NCBI GenBank assembly: GCA_043720395.1
Contig: JAYSSR010000082.1
Span: forward strand, 5,560 to 69,559
Length of the DNA: 64,000 bases
Direction: 5' to 3'
Source: JANOYY01 sp043720395
GTDB lineage: Bacteria > Actinomycetota > Acidimicrobiia > Acidimicrobiales > JANYDT01
Part shown: piece by piece, positions 24,435-32,993 of the stretch
How the letters are laid out: every line of letters begins with the position of its first letter
Position numbering within the stretch: the first letter of the stretch is position 1
Program-made: the position numbers and the translations under genes
The notes under the pieces: model-generated
The model's database searches: none
The model's input: the letters and a program-made list of their open reading frames with translations, nothing else
What the model was told of the DNA's origin: nothing

Positions 24435-25790
24435 ATGTCAGGTTCTGCGAACGTCCGCCGACGGCCGAAGATCGTGTTCATCGGCGCCGGGAGCACGGTC
24501 TTCGCGAAGAACCTGCTCGGCGACATCTTCGGATACCCCGAACTCGCATCCGCCGAGATCGCGCTGTACGACATCGACGCGCAGCGCCTTCGCACCTCGG
24601 AAGTGGTCGCTCATCGCGTCGCACGAGCCGTCGGCGCGTCACCGACCATCATCGCCACGACCGACCGCGACCGGGCCCTCGAAGCCGCGGACTACGTGAT
24701 CACCATGATCCAGGTCGCGGGCTACAAGCCCGGCACGATCGTCGACTTCGAGATCCCGGCCAAGTACGGACTGCGCCAGACGATCGCCGACACGCTGGGC
24801 ATCGGCGGCATCATGCGGGCGATTCGGACCATACCGGTCCTGCTCGGACTCGCAGAGGACATGGAACGCCTCTGCCCCGACGCCATGCACATCAACTATG
24901 CGAACCCGATGGCGATGAACTGCTGGGGACTCAACCGCGGTTCGAAGGTCCGCACGGTCGGCCTGTGTCACAGCGTCCCGCTCACAGCGAAGGACCTGTG
25001 TCATGACATCGGCGTCCCGGTCGACGAAGTCAATTACACCGTTGCCGGAATCAACCACATGGCGTTCTTCCTCCGCCTCGAACACCACGGCGAGGACCTT
25101 TATCCGCGGGTCCGGTCGTTCCTCGAAGGGGGCACTCGGCCCGCTCGGCTCCATGGCGACGGCGCGGTGCTCGCCGACCGGGTTCGGTATGAAGTGTTCA
25201 AGCGAACCGGCTATTTCGTGACCGAGTCGAGCGAGCACTTTGCCGAGTACGTACCGTGGTTCATCAAGCGTGACCGTCCGGATCTGCTTGAGCGTTTCGA
25301 GATCCCGATCGACGAATACATCCGACGCTGCGAGAACCAGATCGCCGGTTGGGAGACGCTGCGATCTTCGTTGGAAGACGACGCCCACGAGCTCACCGTG
25401 ACGCGCAGCGTCGAGTTCGGATCGTCGATCATCCACTCGATGGAGACCGGCGAGCCAAGCGTGATCTACGGCAACGTGGCGAACGACGGGATCATCGACA
25501 ATCTTCCTGCCGGTTGCACCGTCGAGGTGCCGTGCCTCGTCGATTCCAACGGCGTTCAACCGACGCGGATGGGCTCATTGCCGCCGCAGCTCGCGGCGCT
25601 TATCCAGACCAACGTCAACGTGCAGTCGCTCACGGTCGAGGCACTGCTGACCGGCAACCGCGAGCACGTGTACCACGCAGCAATGCTTGACCCGCATACC
25701 GCGGCCGAGCTTGACCTCGATCAGATCTGGTCGATGGTCGACGAGCTACTGATGGCCCACGGCGATTGGATCCCGGCCGCCCTGCGCTGA
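24435..25790 (+). CDS. Alpha-galactosidase, glycoside hydrolase family 4 (MelA-like)
   Basis: GH4 enzymes cleave glycosides by an NAD+- and Mn2+-dependent oxidation-elimination mechanism. The 451-residue protein has the nucleotide fold FIGAGSTVF (about 15-23), the family motif C178-H-S-V in GLCHSV, a metal-site histidine in AGINHMAF (about 208) and NYANPM (about 155-160). CHSV is the variant found in alpha-galactosidases such as MelA. No signal peptide is present. It is divergent from lacI with a shared operator, so it likely hydrolyses melibiose or raffinose brought in by the nearby transporter. A GH36 enzyme of the same specificity but unrelated chemistry lies in the transporter operon. Confidence 0.92.
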   Translation: MSGSANVRRRPKIVFIGAGSTVFAKNLLGDIFGYPELASAEIALYDIDAQRLRTSEVVAHRVARAVGASPTIIATTDRDRALEAADYVITMIQVAGYKPGTIVDFEIPAKYGLRQTIADTLGIGGIMRAIRTIPVLLGLAEDMERLCPDAMHINYANPMAMNCWGLNRGSKVRTVGLCHSVPLTAKDLCHDIGVPVDEVNYTVAGINHMAFFLRLEHHGEDLYPRVRSFLEGGTRPARLHGDGAVLADRVRYEVFKRTGYFVTESSEHFAEYVPWFIKRDRPDLLERFEIPIDEYIRRCENQIAGWETLRSSLEDDAHELTVTRSVEFGSSIIHSMETGEPSVIYGNVANDGIIDNLPAGCTVEVPCLVDSNGVQPTRMGSLPPQLAALIQTNVNVQSLTVEALLTGNREHVYHAAMLDPHTAAELDLDQIWSMVDELLMAHGDWIPAALR

Positions 25791-25797
25791 ATTCGTG

Positions 25798-25846
25798 GAC
25801 GTTGGGAAGATCACCGACCCTCGGGGTAGTCGATATTCCCAACGTC
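25798..25846 (-). repeat. Family A 49-bp palindromic repeat, copy 2
   Basis: GACGTTGGGAA and TTCCCAACGTC (11 bp) enclose a 27-nt, itself partly palindromic centre. It lies between the convergent GH4 and oxidoreductase genes, where it could act as a two-way terminator. Confidence 0.87.
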
Positions 25847-25860
25847 CGGAAGGGGATGGT

Positions 25861-25890
25861 TCAGATCGGCTCAGATCGGCTCAGATCGGC
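25861..25890. repeat. Three tandem copies of TCAGATCGGC
   Basis: Three exact 10-bp copies lie in tandem across the stop codon of the Gfo/Idh/MocA gene. The expansion starts in the last two codons and adds repeats after the stop. It is probably slippage without function. Confidence 0.8.
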
Positions 25891-26879
25891 TCGAAGCGTC
25901 CGGACACAGCCGAACGGAACACCGCGTCGATCGTTCTCATGTTCACCATGGCGTCGCGGAGCCAAACGTCGGAAGGAGCGTCCTCGCGAACCCGCTTCGA
26001 GAACGCGGACCCCTGACATTCGTACTGGTCGCTGGTCGCGACAACGTGTTGCTTCGCGTCGAGACCGTGCGCCGTCTGACCCTCGTGGGTCAGGTAAATC
26101 GACGGCTCTTCCTGCGGCTGGTTGAACGGAATCGTGATTTCGAGGCGCCCCTTGGTGCCGTACACATTCACGCGTTGGTGGTACACGCTTTGTGTCGAAA
26201 CCCCGAACGTGCAGGAGCGACCGTCGCCGAAGTCCAAGACGCCGCTCGTCAGCCGGTCCGTCCCGAAGGTCGGATCCCGATCAATGACCGACGCGACACG
26301 TATCGGGTCAGCATCGAGAAACCAGCGGGCGGCCGTGATGGCGTAACAGCCGATGTCGTACATCGCTCCCCCGCCTGACGAGGTGATGTTCCTGATATTC
26401 AACGGGTCGGTGTTGTTGTACGCGAACGCTATGTGTGCATGTGAAATTCTGCCGAGAGTGCCCGACCGGACAAGCTCACGGGTTTCGATCCACTGCGGGT
26501 GGAACCGGACCATGAACGCTTCGGCGATGTGCACCTTCTCGCTGAGCGGCAGGAGCACGTCAAGTTCTGCCGCGTTCATACCGATCGGCTTCTCGCACAG
26601 CACGTGCTTGCCTGCCAGAGCGGCCCGACGAGTCCACGCAACGTGGAGGTCGTTCGGCAGCGGGTTGTAGATCACCTCGATCGACGGGTCGGCCAACAGC
26701 TCCTCGTAGGAACCGTAGGCCGTGGCGATCCCATTACGATCCGCGAACTCCCGCGCTCGGACAAGGTCGCGTGACGCCACCGCTGCAATGTCCACCATGG
26801 GCGACTTGCGAAGGCCCGGCAGGAACCGCTCCTCAGCGAACGACGACGTGGACAGCACTCCCCAACGGACCGGTTTCAT
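25881..26879 (-). CDS. Gfo/Idh/MocA-family NAD(P)-dependent oxidoreductase
   Basis: The 332-residue protein starts at the ATG of MKPVRWGVLSTSSFAEERFLPGL, a Rossmann fold typical of glucose-fructose oxidoreductase-like enzymes. Residues about 90-97 give HVLCEKPIG, with the catalytic-dyad lysine of the EKP motif. The C-terminal substrate domain follows, with GGGAMYDIGCYAITAARW. Such enzymes oxidise sugars, inositols or related polyols, or act on sugar nucleotides; the substrate cannot be told. It converges on the GH4 gene and may process sugar released nearby. The stop lies inside a 10-bp tandem repeat. Confidence 0.88.
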   Translation of the reverse strand: MKPVRWGVLSTSSFAEERFLPGLRKSPMVDIAAVASRDLVRAREFADRNGIATAYGSYEELLADPSIEVIYNPLPNDLHVAWTRRAALAGKHVLCEKPIGMNAAELDVLLPLSEKVHIAEAFMVRFHPQWIETRELVRSGTLGRISHAHIAFAYNNTDPLNIRNITSSGGGAMYDIGCYAITAARWFLDADPIRVASVIDRDPTFGTDRLTSGVLDFGDGRSCTFGVSTQSVYHQRVNVYGTKGRLEITIPFNQPQEEPSIYLTHEGQTAHGLDAKQHVVATSDQYECQGSAFSKRVREDAPSDVWLRDAMVNMRTIDAVFRSAVSGRFEPI

Positions 26880-26957
26880 GGCGTCAAACCCTAGGGCTCT
26901 GCCGCAAGCTTTTCCGCTCGCAACGCGGTTAGCGCGGTTAGCGGGCACAATGCAGGC

Positions 26958-27285
26958 GTGGAGTCGATCAGAGCCTCGGTGGAAGATTCGTCGTTCGGTG
27001 CTGGGCTGGGCGTTCGCCTCGTCAACGCTGGACCAGACCGAGTTGTCGTGCGGCTGCCGTTCATCGACCCTGGGCGCATGGGTGCCCAGGTCGCCGCAAT
27101 GCCGTTCTCCGCTGGTCGACGTTTCAAGGTCGACCACATGACACAGAGCTACGCGCGCATACGAATGCCGCTGGGCGGCGCGAACGCCGACATCAGCGGG
27201 TCGTTCCACGAGGGGGCCTTGCTCGCGCTCCTCGACACGACCGGTGCGATAGCAGCCTGGGCCGCGACGCGGCCGGGGTGGGGAG
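26958..27285 (+). pseudogene. 5' fragment of a PaaI-like acyl-CoA thioesterase
   Basis: From a GTG start, about 110 residues resemble the N-terminal two-thirds of a hotdog-fold PaaI-type thioesterase, including SFHEGALLALLDTTGAIAAWA, which corresponds to the HGGxxxxLxDxAxG active-site helix. The fragment then runs in frame into alcohol dehydrogenase sequence (GWGVSVGDRVSVEVFPS) at about 27285, so the remaining thioesterase strands are lost. The junction was apparently made by a deletion joining two genes. The position of the breakpoint is approximate. The divergent Gfo/Idh gene is 78 bp away. Confidence 0.72.
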
Positions 27286-27989
27286 TCTCGGTGGGCGATC
27301 GTGTGTCGGTCGAAGTGTTCCCTTCGAGCCGCGCCTGCGCCGAATGCGAGTCGGGCGCGTACCGGCGCTGTCAGCGTCACGGGATTCGCGACATGTGCGC
27401 TCCAGCCGGGTGAGTCCGTGGTGATCCTCGGACCCGGCATCCGTGGGCTGGCCGCAGCGGCCGCAGCGCGTGACGCCGGCGCGTGACGCCGGTGCGTCGT
27501 TCGTGATGGTCACGGGGGTGGGACCTCGTGACGCGTCGCGTCTCGCTCTCGCGACGCAGTTCGGGGCGGACCTGGCCGTGGACGTGTCCACGGCCAGGTC
27601 CCGTCGCGGCGTTGCGAGCGGCGACCGGCGAGCAAGCCGATGTTGTCATCGACGTCACGGCGAAGGCCGCGTCCGCACCCGGGCAGGCGCTGCGACTCGT
27701 GCGACGGGGCGGACGGGTCGTGCTCGCCGGAACACGTGGCAGCGTTCCGACGCCGGGCTTCGAGCCCGACATGATCGTCTACAAGGAGATCACGGTCATC
27801 GGCGCACTGGGAGTCGACGTGACCTCCTGCCGGGCGGCGTTCGATCTGCTCGCCAGCGGGCGGTATCCGTTTTCGGAACTGCCGCGTCGGGTCGTCGGGT
27901 TCGATGGCGTCCAAGCACACTTGCAGACGATGGCGGGCGAGACTTGTGACTCCCCTCCCGTTCACGCGGTCTTCAGCCCGACGATCTAA
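27286..27989 (+). pseudogene. Decayed zinc-dependent alcohol dehydrogenase
   Basis: Dehydrogenase sequence is spread over three frames. Frame 1 holds the structural zinc loop SRACAECESGAYRRC, in which the first of the four expected cysteines is serine. A second frame continues LQPGESVVILGPGIRGLAAAAAARDAGA. A third gives RDAGASFVMVTGVGPRDASRLALATQFGADLAVDV. The last returns to frame 1 with ALRAATGEQADVVIDVTAKAAS to the stop at 27989. Lesions seen are the missing N-terminus, a deletion near 27400, a 13-bp duplication at 27468-27493 and a 34-bp palindrome at 27568-27601. The catalytic domain is gone, so this cannot be a working enzyme. Confidence 0.88.
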
Positions 27990-28027
27990 ACCCACCTCCT
28001 CACCCCCACTCGAAGGAGCACAACGAC

Positions 28028-29056
28028 ATGTACGTCGACGTCATGACTGGCGGACTGCCGCTCGCCCGGATGCAGCAGCTCGCCAAAGACACGAAGGCGG
28101 CAGGATTCAGCGGCATCGTGATCACCGAGACGGGTCGCACCGCGTATCTCCAGGCCGCGGCTGCCGCTCTCGCGACGGAGATCGACATTGCAACCGGCAT
28201 TGCGGTCGCGTTCCCGCGCTCGCCGATGATCACTGCTCAGACCGCGTACGAACTTGCCGAGGCATCAGGCGGACGCTTCCGCCTCGGCCTCGGCACACAG
28301 GTGCGCGCGCATATCGAACGACGCTTCAACGCGCCCTTCGATCCGCCGGGACCGCGGCTGCGCGAGTACGTCCAGGCGGTCCGGGCCTGCTTCGCCGCAT
28401 TCCGCCGGGAAGCACCGCTCAACTTCGAGGGTGAGTTCTACAAGATGACGCTGCTGCCCGCCGCGTGGTCACCTGGTGTCATCGACGTGGCGAACCCGCC
28501 GATCGACATCTCCGCCGTGAATCCGTGGATGTTGCGGATGGCGGGCGAGGTGGCCGATGGCGTCCACGTCCATCCGCTCAACCACGGCCGATACCTGCGT
28601 GGCGTGGTCGCGGCGAACGTGGCGGTCGGGGCCGCGAAAGCCGGCCGCGCTACGAGCGACGTTGCCCTCATCGTGCCGTGCTTCACGGCAGTCGGCACCG
28701 ATGCGGAACGGGCCCGCTACCGTGAACTCGCCCGCACCCAGGTTGCGTTCTACGGGTCAACGCCCAACTATGCCTTCATCTTCGAGCTGCTCGGACGTGG
28801 CGAGATCACCGACCGTCTGCGCGAGCGTCAGAAGGCGGGCGACGTAGCCGGCATGTCGGCCGTGATCGACGATGATCTGCTCGCGCACTTCGTTGTCGAC
28901 GGGCCGTGGGACGAGGTGCCGGGGCTCGTGCGCGAGAAGTATGCGGGTGTCGCCGACCGGGTGGTGTTCTACTCGGCGGGCGTCGCGTGGGGCAACGACC
29001 GCGACCACTTCGACGCTCTGGGCGAGGCCGCCCGCGCCATCCGAGCCGGGAGCTGA
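28028..29056 (+). CDS. LLM-class F420-dependent oxidoreductase
   Basis: The 342-residue protein has the luciferase-like monooxygenase TIM barrel: MYVDVMTGGLPLARMQQLAKD, IVITETGRTAYL, GTQVRAHIERRF and ADGVHVHPLNHGRYL. In actinobacteria this subfamily (TIGR03617-like, by recollection of the sequence style) uses coenzyme F420 rather than FMN; the substrate is unknown. A good GAAGGAG ribosome site lies 9 bp before the ATG. It follows the dead dehydrogenase by 38 bp and may once have formed a small catabolic operon with it. Confidence 0.88.
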   Translation: MYVDVMTGGLPLARMQQLAKDTKAAGFSGIVITETGRTAYLQAAAAALATEIDIATGIAVAFPRSPMITAQTAYELAEASGGRFRLGLGTQVRAHIERRFNAPFDPPGPRLREYVQAVRACFAAFRREAPLNFEGEFYKMTLLPAAWSPGVIDVANPPIDISAVNPWMLRMAGEVADGVHVHPLNHGRYLRGVVAANVAVGAAKAGRATSDVALIVPCFTAVGTDAERARYRELARTQVAFYGSTPNYAFIFELLGRGEITDRLRERQKAGDVAGMSAVIDDDLLAHFVVDGPWDEVPGLVREKYAGVADRVVFYSAGVAWGNDRDHFDALGEAARAIRAGS

Positions 29057-29094
29057 GGGACGAACGGTTTAGGGCTCGCCTGGCCGTCCTTGCC

Positions 29095-29143
29095 GACGTT
29101 GGGGCGCATTACTTCGCTGAGAGGGGTGATTCGTCCCAACGTC
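29095..29143. repeat. Family A 49-bp palindromic repeat, copy 3 (divergent)
   Basis: GACGTTGGG and CCCAACGTC enclose a centre unlike the other copies, but the total length is again 49 bp. It is 38 bp after the LLM oxidoreductase stop. The preserved arms and length with a changed centre suggest an older copy. Confidence 0.75.
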
Positions 29144-29381
29144 GCGGCGTCGCCCGAAACTGATTGTGAACCATACGCGCCGAGATCACCAATACCGGCC
29201 GAGGTGCCGTCCTTTATAAACACCGTTGATTCCGACCAACCGGAAACATTTTGAGAAATCTTGAGGATTTTCTTCCTGCCGGGGCGAATACTGTCATACC
29301 CCCTCCGGACAATGGTTGCGTGCCGATGCTTCTCGATGCCGAACCCTCGACCCGGTCGAGCGACCCTCGTGGGGCAGCGCC
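29144..29381. other. Intergenic, AT-richer stretch
   Basis: No gene is seen between the family A repeat and the 13E12 remnant. The segment 29210-29290 is clearly richer in A+T than its surroundings and may hold the old promoter of the 13E12 gene, but no convincing -35/-10 pair with normal spacing could be assigned. Confidence 0.4.
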
Positions 29382-30251
29382 ATGGATTGGCATACGCGTT
29401 CCGATCGTGACCCAACTGACTGGAACCTGCTCGACCTCCAAGCCGGTATTCGCGACCTTGAACGCATCCGTCGCCAGACCGACGCAGCGTCGGCCGTGCT
29501 TGTTGCAGCAATGCCTGATGACCGCGACGCTGCTGCGCGTCTCGCCCGGGCCGCTCGGATATCGAACCGTGAGGCGAGGCGTCGACGTGACGTAGCCAAG
29601 GTGGTCGACAAGGTTCCGGGAGCGCTCGAATTGCTCAGCAAAGGCACGATCTCGCCGGAGCATGTCGGCTCGCTGGCACCCGTCGTCGACAAGCCCGGTG
29701 TCGTTGCATTGCTCGCAAAGGCAAAGGGAACGTCGCCGGAGGAATTCGCAACGGAAGTCCGCAATTTTGAGTTCTCCGGCGAACACGGCGACGATATCGC
29801 CAAGCGTCAACGCGCACTTCGGCTATTGCGCTTCTTCAATGGCCCGCACGGCACCATCGGTCTTTCCGGGCATTCTCCCGCCGCTCGAAGGCGCGATGTT
29901 GAAGGCGAGACTCGCCGCGATCGTCGATGCCAAGTGGCGCGCCGAGCATCCCGAACGTGCCGAAAGACTGGGCGGACATGGGGGCGACCGATACGAACAG
30001 CGAGCGGCCGACGCATTGCTCGAAGCCAGCGGAATCACCGAACCGGAACCGGCGGTCAGCACTGAACCGACCGAGGCGACTGCAGCGGACGGACAAACCA
30101 ATCGCACCGGCGTCACCACAACGGCCTCAAGATCGACCGCAACCCCAACGGGACGACAACTATACGAGATCGCCGCAGCGGCGCACACGTCGTCGACCCG
30201 CCGGACGACGACCCGCCGGACGACGACCCACCGGACGACGACCCACCGTGA
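29382..30251 (+). pseudogene. Broken 13E12/DUF222-HNH repeat-family gene
   Basis: The first frame from MDWHTRSDRDPTDWNLLDLQ gives a DUF222 region (ARAARISNREARRRRDVAKVVDKVPGALELL) up to HGTIGLSG. A one-base shift at about 29870 moves the homology to the next frame (ILPPLEGAMLKARLAAIVDAKWRAEHPERAERLG, EQRAADALLE). The middle is deleted, and the C-terminal HNH tail appears in the original frame as HRRHHNGLKIDRNPNGTTTIRD followed by a DDDPP repeat and TGA at 30249-30251. 13E12 proteins are abundant, often multicopy actinobacterial HNH proteins of uncertain role. This copy is inactive. Confidence 0.83.
30198..30247. repeat. 15-bp tandem repeat (CCGGACGACGACCCR)
   Basis: A 15-bp unit repeats about three times and encodes the DDDPP tail of the 13E12 remnant in its proper frame. 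It resembles a slippage-prone minisatellite in a gene already inactive. Confidence 0.8.
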
Positions 30252-30308
30252 TCTTGCCGAAAGCAGACGCAACTCGGGCCTCAGCAAACGGATTCGGTGG
30301 ATTCAGGC

Positions 30309-31991
30309 TCAGACCGTGACGACAGTGACTCGGCCGGCGACCGGGTCGACGTCGACGACCGCTCCGTCGGGCAGCGTCATGGCACCGGGAGCGCCGACCA
30401 CCGCAGCGATGCCGAGTTCGCGCGCCAGCACGGCGGCGTGGGACAGCGGGCCGCCATCGGCAGTTACCACGGCACCTGCGAGCGCGAGAACAGCGTTGAA
30501 CGCGGGGTTGGTCGCCCGGACCACAAGGACATCGCCGGGCTCCAGCGCGGCGATCGCCGCCTCGGGCGTGTCGGCGCGTCGGACGCGTCCACGGTAGGTC
30601 GCCATGCCGACGCCGACCCCGGACAGCCCATCGGAGGTGCCCGACCGTGGCACGCCATCAAGTCCCATTTCGCGGATCGCGGTCTCCACCATCCCGACCA
30701 ATCGACGCAGCGGCGGCGGAAGTACCGACAGGGGCGGCACGACCTCGTCTGGACCGAGGACCGCCGGAGGTACGAGCGCAGCGTCCGAGCGACGTTGCTC
30801 AGCGCGCATACGAAGATCGGACGCCCCCACGGAACCAGACCCGAGCAACGCTGGCCGCACCTCGGTCGGTCCGAGCTCCAACGCGTGCTCGGCGCAGTCC
30901 GCGGCACCGCACTGGACCATTCGACGGCCGACTTCGAGGAGCCCGTAGCGCAGCAGCCCCATCGGACGCTCCACCGTGTTCGGCCCGTTGTCGTCGCGCA
31001 GGTCCATGACCGCGCGGGCTTCCGTGAGCAGGTCGTCGAATTCTGCTCGGTCTTTCGAGGCCACCCGCTCGCGCAACTCCGCGCTGTACGCGCCCGACGT
31101 GTCTTCGGCATTGGGCTCCGCGTTACAGATCGTCGACAGCACAAGGTCGGGCATCTCCGCCAATGTGAGCCCATCGAGGTCGTAACTCGTCACGACGTGA
31201 CCGCCGTGGGACGCGAGGTACGCATCGAGGGCCGCCGCGATCTCGGGGGAAGCGCTACGAACCTCGGCGAGCGACGTCGGCTGGACACCGGCTTCGTCGA
31301 GCATCGCCCGAATGCGAACAAGCTCACGGATCGGAGCGGACGTCGTTGGCGACGCGCCGCCGAGCGCCGGAACCGCCTCGGCGGTCGAAATACCAAGCAC
31401 CGCAACGTCGTGGAGGTACATAGCAATCGGACCGAGGTCGAAACCATGCAGCCAGAAGTGGGTCTCGAAGGTCGATCGACAATGCGCGATCAGCGCATCG
31501 ACATGGTCGGCAAGCGTCCGATCATCGATTGTCGCGAGATCGACCGCCGCGAACCGATCGTTCTGAGCAACGACACCGGGCCGAATCGTTGTGTTCCACT
31601 GCTCGATGACGTCGCGCCAGACCTTGTCGCGGATTGAGCGCTCCGCGGATCGGTTGCGGGCACGAAACGTGGGATGAATCCGCGTCGCGACAGAGAGCAC
31701 GAACAACGGCGGCAACTTCTTCGGCGGCTTGTCGGCACCGATGAGCGGACGGAGACGGGTGTACATGAAACCATTGACGAAGCGTGCCCGAAGTGACTGC
31801 GCCGGCGTTCCGAGTTCAGCAAAGACGCGCCCGAGGCCCGCCTCCATCGACTGCTCAATAAGCCATGTCGAGATTGGCGTCGTTCCTCCGGGATAGTGGG
31901 ATCGATCGAGAGCCCACCGCCCTGGTCCGGGAGCGGCAAAGGTTGCGCCGCGGCTCGTCGTCGGATCAGTTGCGGTCGCGCTCACACGCAC
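30309..31991 (-). CDS. PEP-utilising mobile-domain protein without ATP-grasp domain
   Basis: The 560-residue protein ends in the swivelling phosphohistidine domain of PEP synthase, PPDK and rifampin phosphotransferase: VVTADGGPLSHAAVLARELGIAAVVG, with the catalytic histidine at about 518. The first 460 residues are mostly helical (ETHFWLHGFDLGPIAMYLHDVA, SHGGHVVTSYDLDGLTLAEMP) and resemble the middle part of such phosphotransferases. The N-terminal ATP-grasp domain that would charge the histidine is absent. It may work with a separate ATP-grasp protein or be a divergent small-molecule phosphotransferase. The GTG start is probable. No partner gene lies beside it. Confidence 0.82.
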   Translation of the reverse strand: MRVSATATDPTTSRGATFAAPGPGRWALDRSHYPGGTTPISTWLIEQSMEAGLGRVFAELGTPAQSLRARFVNGFMYTRLRPLIGADKPPKKLPPLFVLSVATRIHPTFRARNRSAERSIRDKVWRDVIEQWNTTIRPGVVAQNDRFAAVDLATIDDRTLADHVDALIAHCRSTFETHFWLHGFDLGPIAMYLHDVAVLGISTAEAVPALGGASPTTSAPIRELVRIRAMLDEAGVQPTSLAEVRSASPEIAAALDAYLASHGGHVVTSYDLDGLTLAEMPDLVLSTICNAEPNAEDTSGAYSAELRERVASKDRAEFDDLLTEARAVMDLRDDNGPNTVERPMGLLRYGLLEVGRRMVQCGAADCAEHALELGPTEVRPALLGSGSVGASDLRMRAEQRRSDAALVPPAVLGPDEVVPPLSVLPPPLRRLVGMVETAIREMGLDGVPRSGTSDGLSGVGVGMATYRGRVRRADTPEAAIAALEPGDVLVVRATNPAFNAVLALAGAVVTADGGPLSHAAVLARELGIAAVVGAPGAMTLPDGAVVDVDPVAGRVTVVTV

Positions 31992-32027
31992 TCCTCAGGC
32001 TTGTTGTGCTCGTTGTGATGGCCATCA

Positions 32028-32993
32028 TCAACCCATTGGTCGCACTTCGGCAATCGGATCATTCCTGCGGCTCGACCCTCGTGGCGCGGCGTCAAGCAGT
32101 GCCTTGCCAACAACAGCACCGAGGATGAGTCCTGCTCCGAGCAGCGTCGCAGGCTTCGGACGCTCGCCCAGCGCGGCGAACACCCAGAATGGAGCAAACA
32201 CGGTCTCGCTTTGCGCGAACACCGTCATCGCAACCGCGGGTACAGCCTTCGACGCTGCGTTGAAGAGCAGCGTCCCGACCACGATCAAGAGCCCTCCATG
32301 GACAAGGGCCAGGGCCGTGTCCCGAAGCGGGAGCAGGAGCGCCTTGCCATGCAGCACGGTCACGGTGCCGCAGAGCACGATCATCATCGCGGCGTAGCCC
32401 GGCATCACCGCCGACCAGTCACGATGCGGACCGGAACGGACACAGATCGTGTAGACCGCGAACCCGACCGACGACAACAGGGCGGCGACGTTGCCGTTCA
32501 TGTTGCCAGCACCGACGTCGGAGCGGACCATCACGACCAGCCCCAGCATTGCAATCGCGATGGCCCCGACCGTCACGTGCGTCAGCCGCTCCCCCAACAC
32601 GATCCTCGCGAGCACGACTGCGACCAGAGGTGTGATCGACGAGAGGAACGCGGCATTCGCCGCGGTGGTCGTCTTGACCGCATAAACGTACGCGAGCGAC
32701 GCAACGAGCAATCCGACGTTGGCCAGCATCATCATGCGCCCCGACGTGAAAGCCGCGCGAACGAGCAGGGGACCGCGTCGCCGCAGTGACACGAGCTCCA
32801 CCACAACGACCACACCGACCGACCGCCAGAGCAGGTACTGCCACGCATCGCTGTGCCGTGCGAGCCTCGCCGAGAGCGCCCCGAAGCTCCACGTGACACC
32901 TGCTCCGAGGGCCATCAGCGACGCCGAGAGCGCAACGTGGGTCGGTGTAGTTGGCGCGACGCTCCGTGGCACCGCCCTCTCCGACGGCCTCAC
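32028..32993 (-). CDS. EamA-family (DMT superfamily) transporter
   Basis: The 321 residues predict ten membrane helices in two EamA repeats; the first includes AANAAFLSSITPLVAVVLARIVLGERLT and the second NAASKAVPAVAMTVFAQSETVFAPFWVFAALGERP, both ending in the LGER motif of drug/metabolite transporters. Substrates of this family are typically amino acids or other metabolites for export; nothing here specifies one. The GTG start overlaps the stop of the hydrolase fragment as GTGA, so it is probably translated from the same message, at the end of the glycogen phosphorylase run. Confidence 0.88.
   Translation of the reverse strand: MRPSERAVPRSVAPTTPTHVALSASLMALGAGVTWSFGALSARLARHSDAWQYLLWRSVGVVVVVELVSLRRRGPLLVRAAFTSGRMMMLANVGLLVASLAYVYAVKTTTAANAAFLSSITPLVAVVLARIVLGERLTHVTVGAIAIAMLGLVVMVRSDVGAGNMNGNVAALLSSVGFAVYTICVRSGPHRDWSAVMPGYAAMMIVLCGTVTVLHGKALLLPLRDTALALVHGGLLIVVGTLLFNAASKAVPAVAMTVFAQSETVFAPFWVFAALGERPKPATLLGAGLILGAVVGKALLDAAPRGSSRRNDPIAEVRPMG

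Noticed and set aside
25861..25890. Three exact 10-bp repeats considered as a CRISPR or iteron array
   Set aside because: Units are contiguous without spacers, only three in number and partly inside a coding end, so this is simple slippage.
26958..27413. The 151-codon frame as a genuine fusion protein with a zinc-binding tail
   Set aside because: The tail is the middle of an alcohol dehydrogenase with a lost zinc cysteine, followed by further dehydrogenase pieces in other frames, so it is a deletion junction.
29250..29290. TTGAGG ... AATACT considered as a promoter for the 13E12 gene
   Set aside because: Spacing between the two boxes is about 20 bp or more and the match is weak, so it was not called.
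30297..31637. A 446-codon plus-strand frame after the 13E12 remnant, which could look like its continuation
   Set aside because: It is antisense to the PEP-mobile-domain gene. The true 13E12 tail ends at 30251 in another frame.
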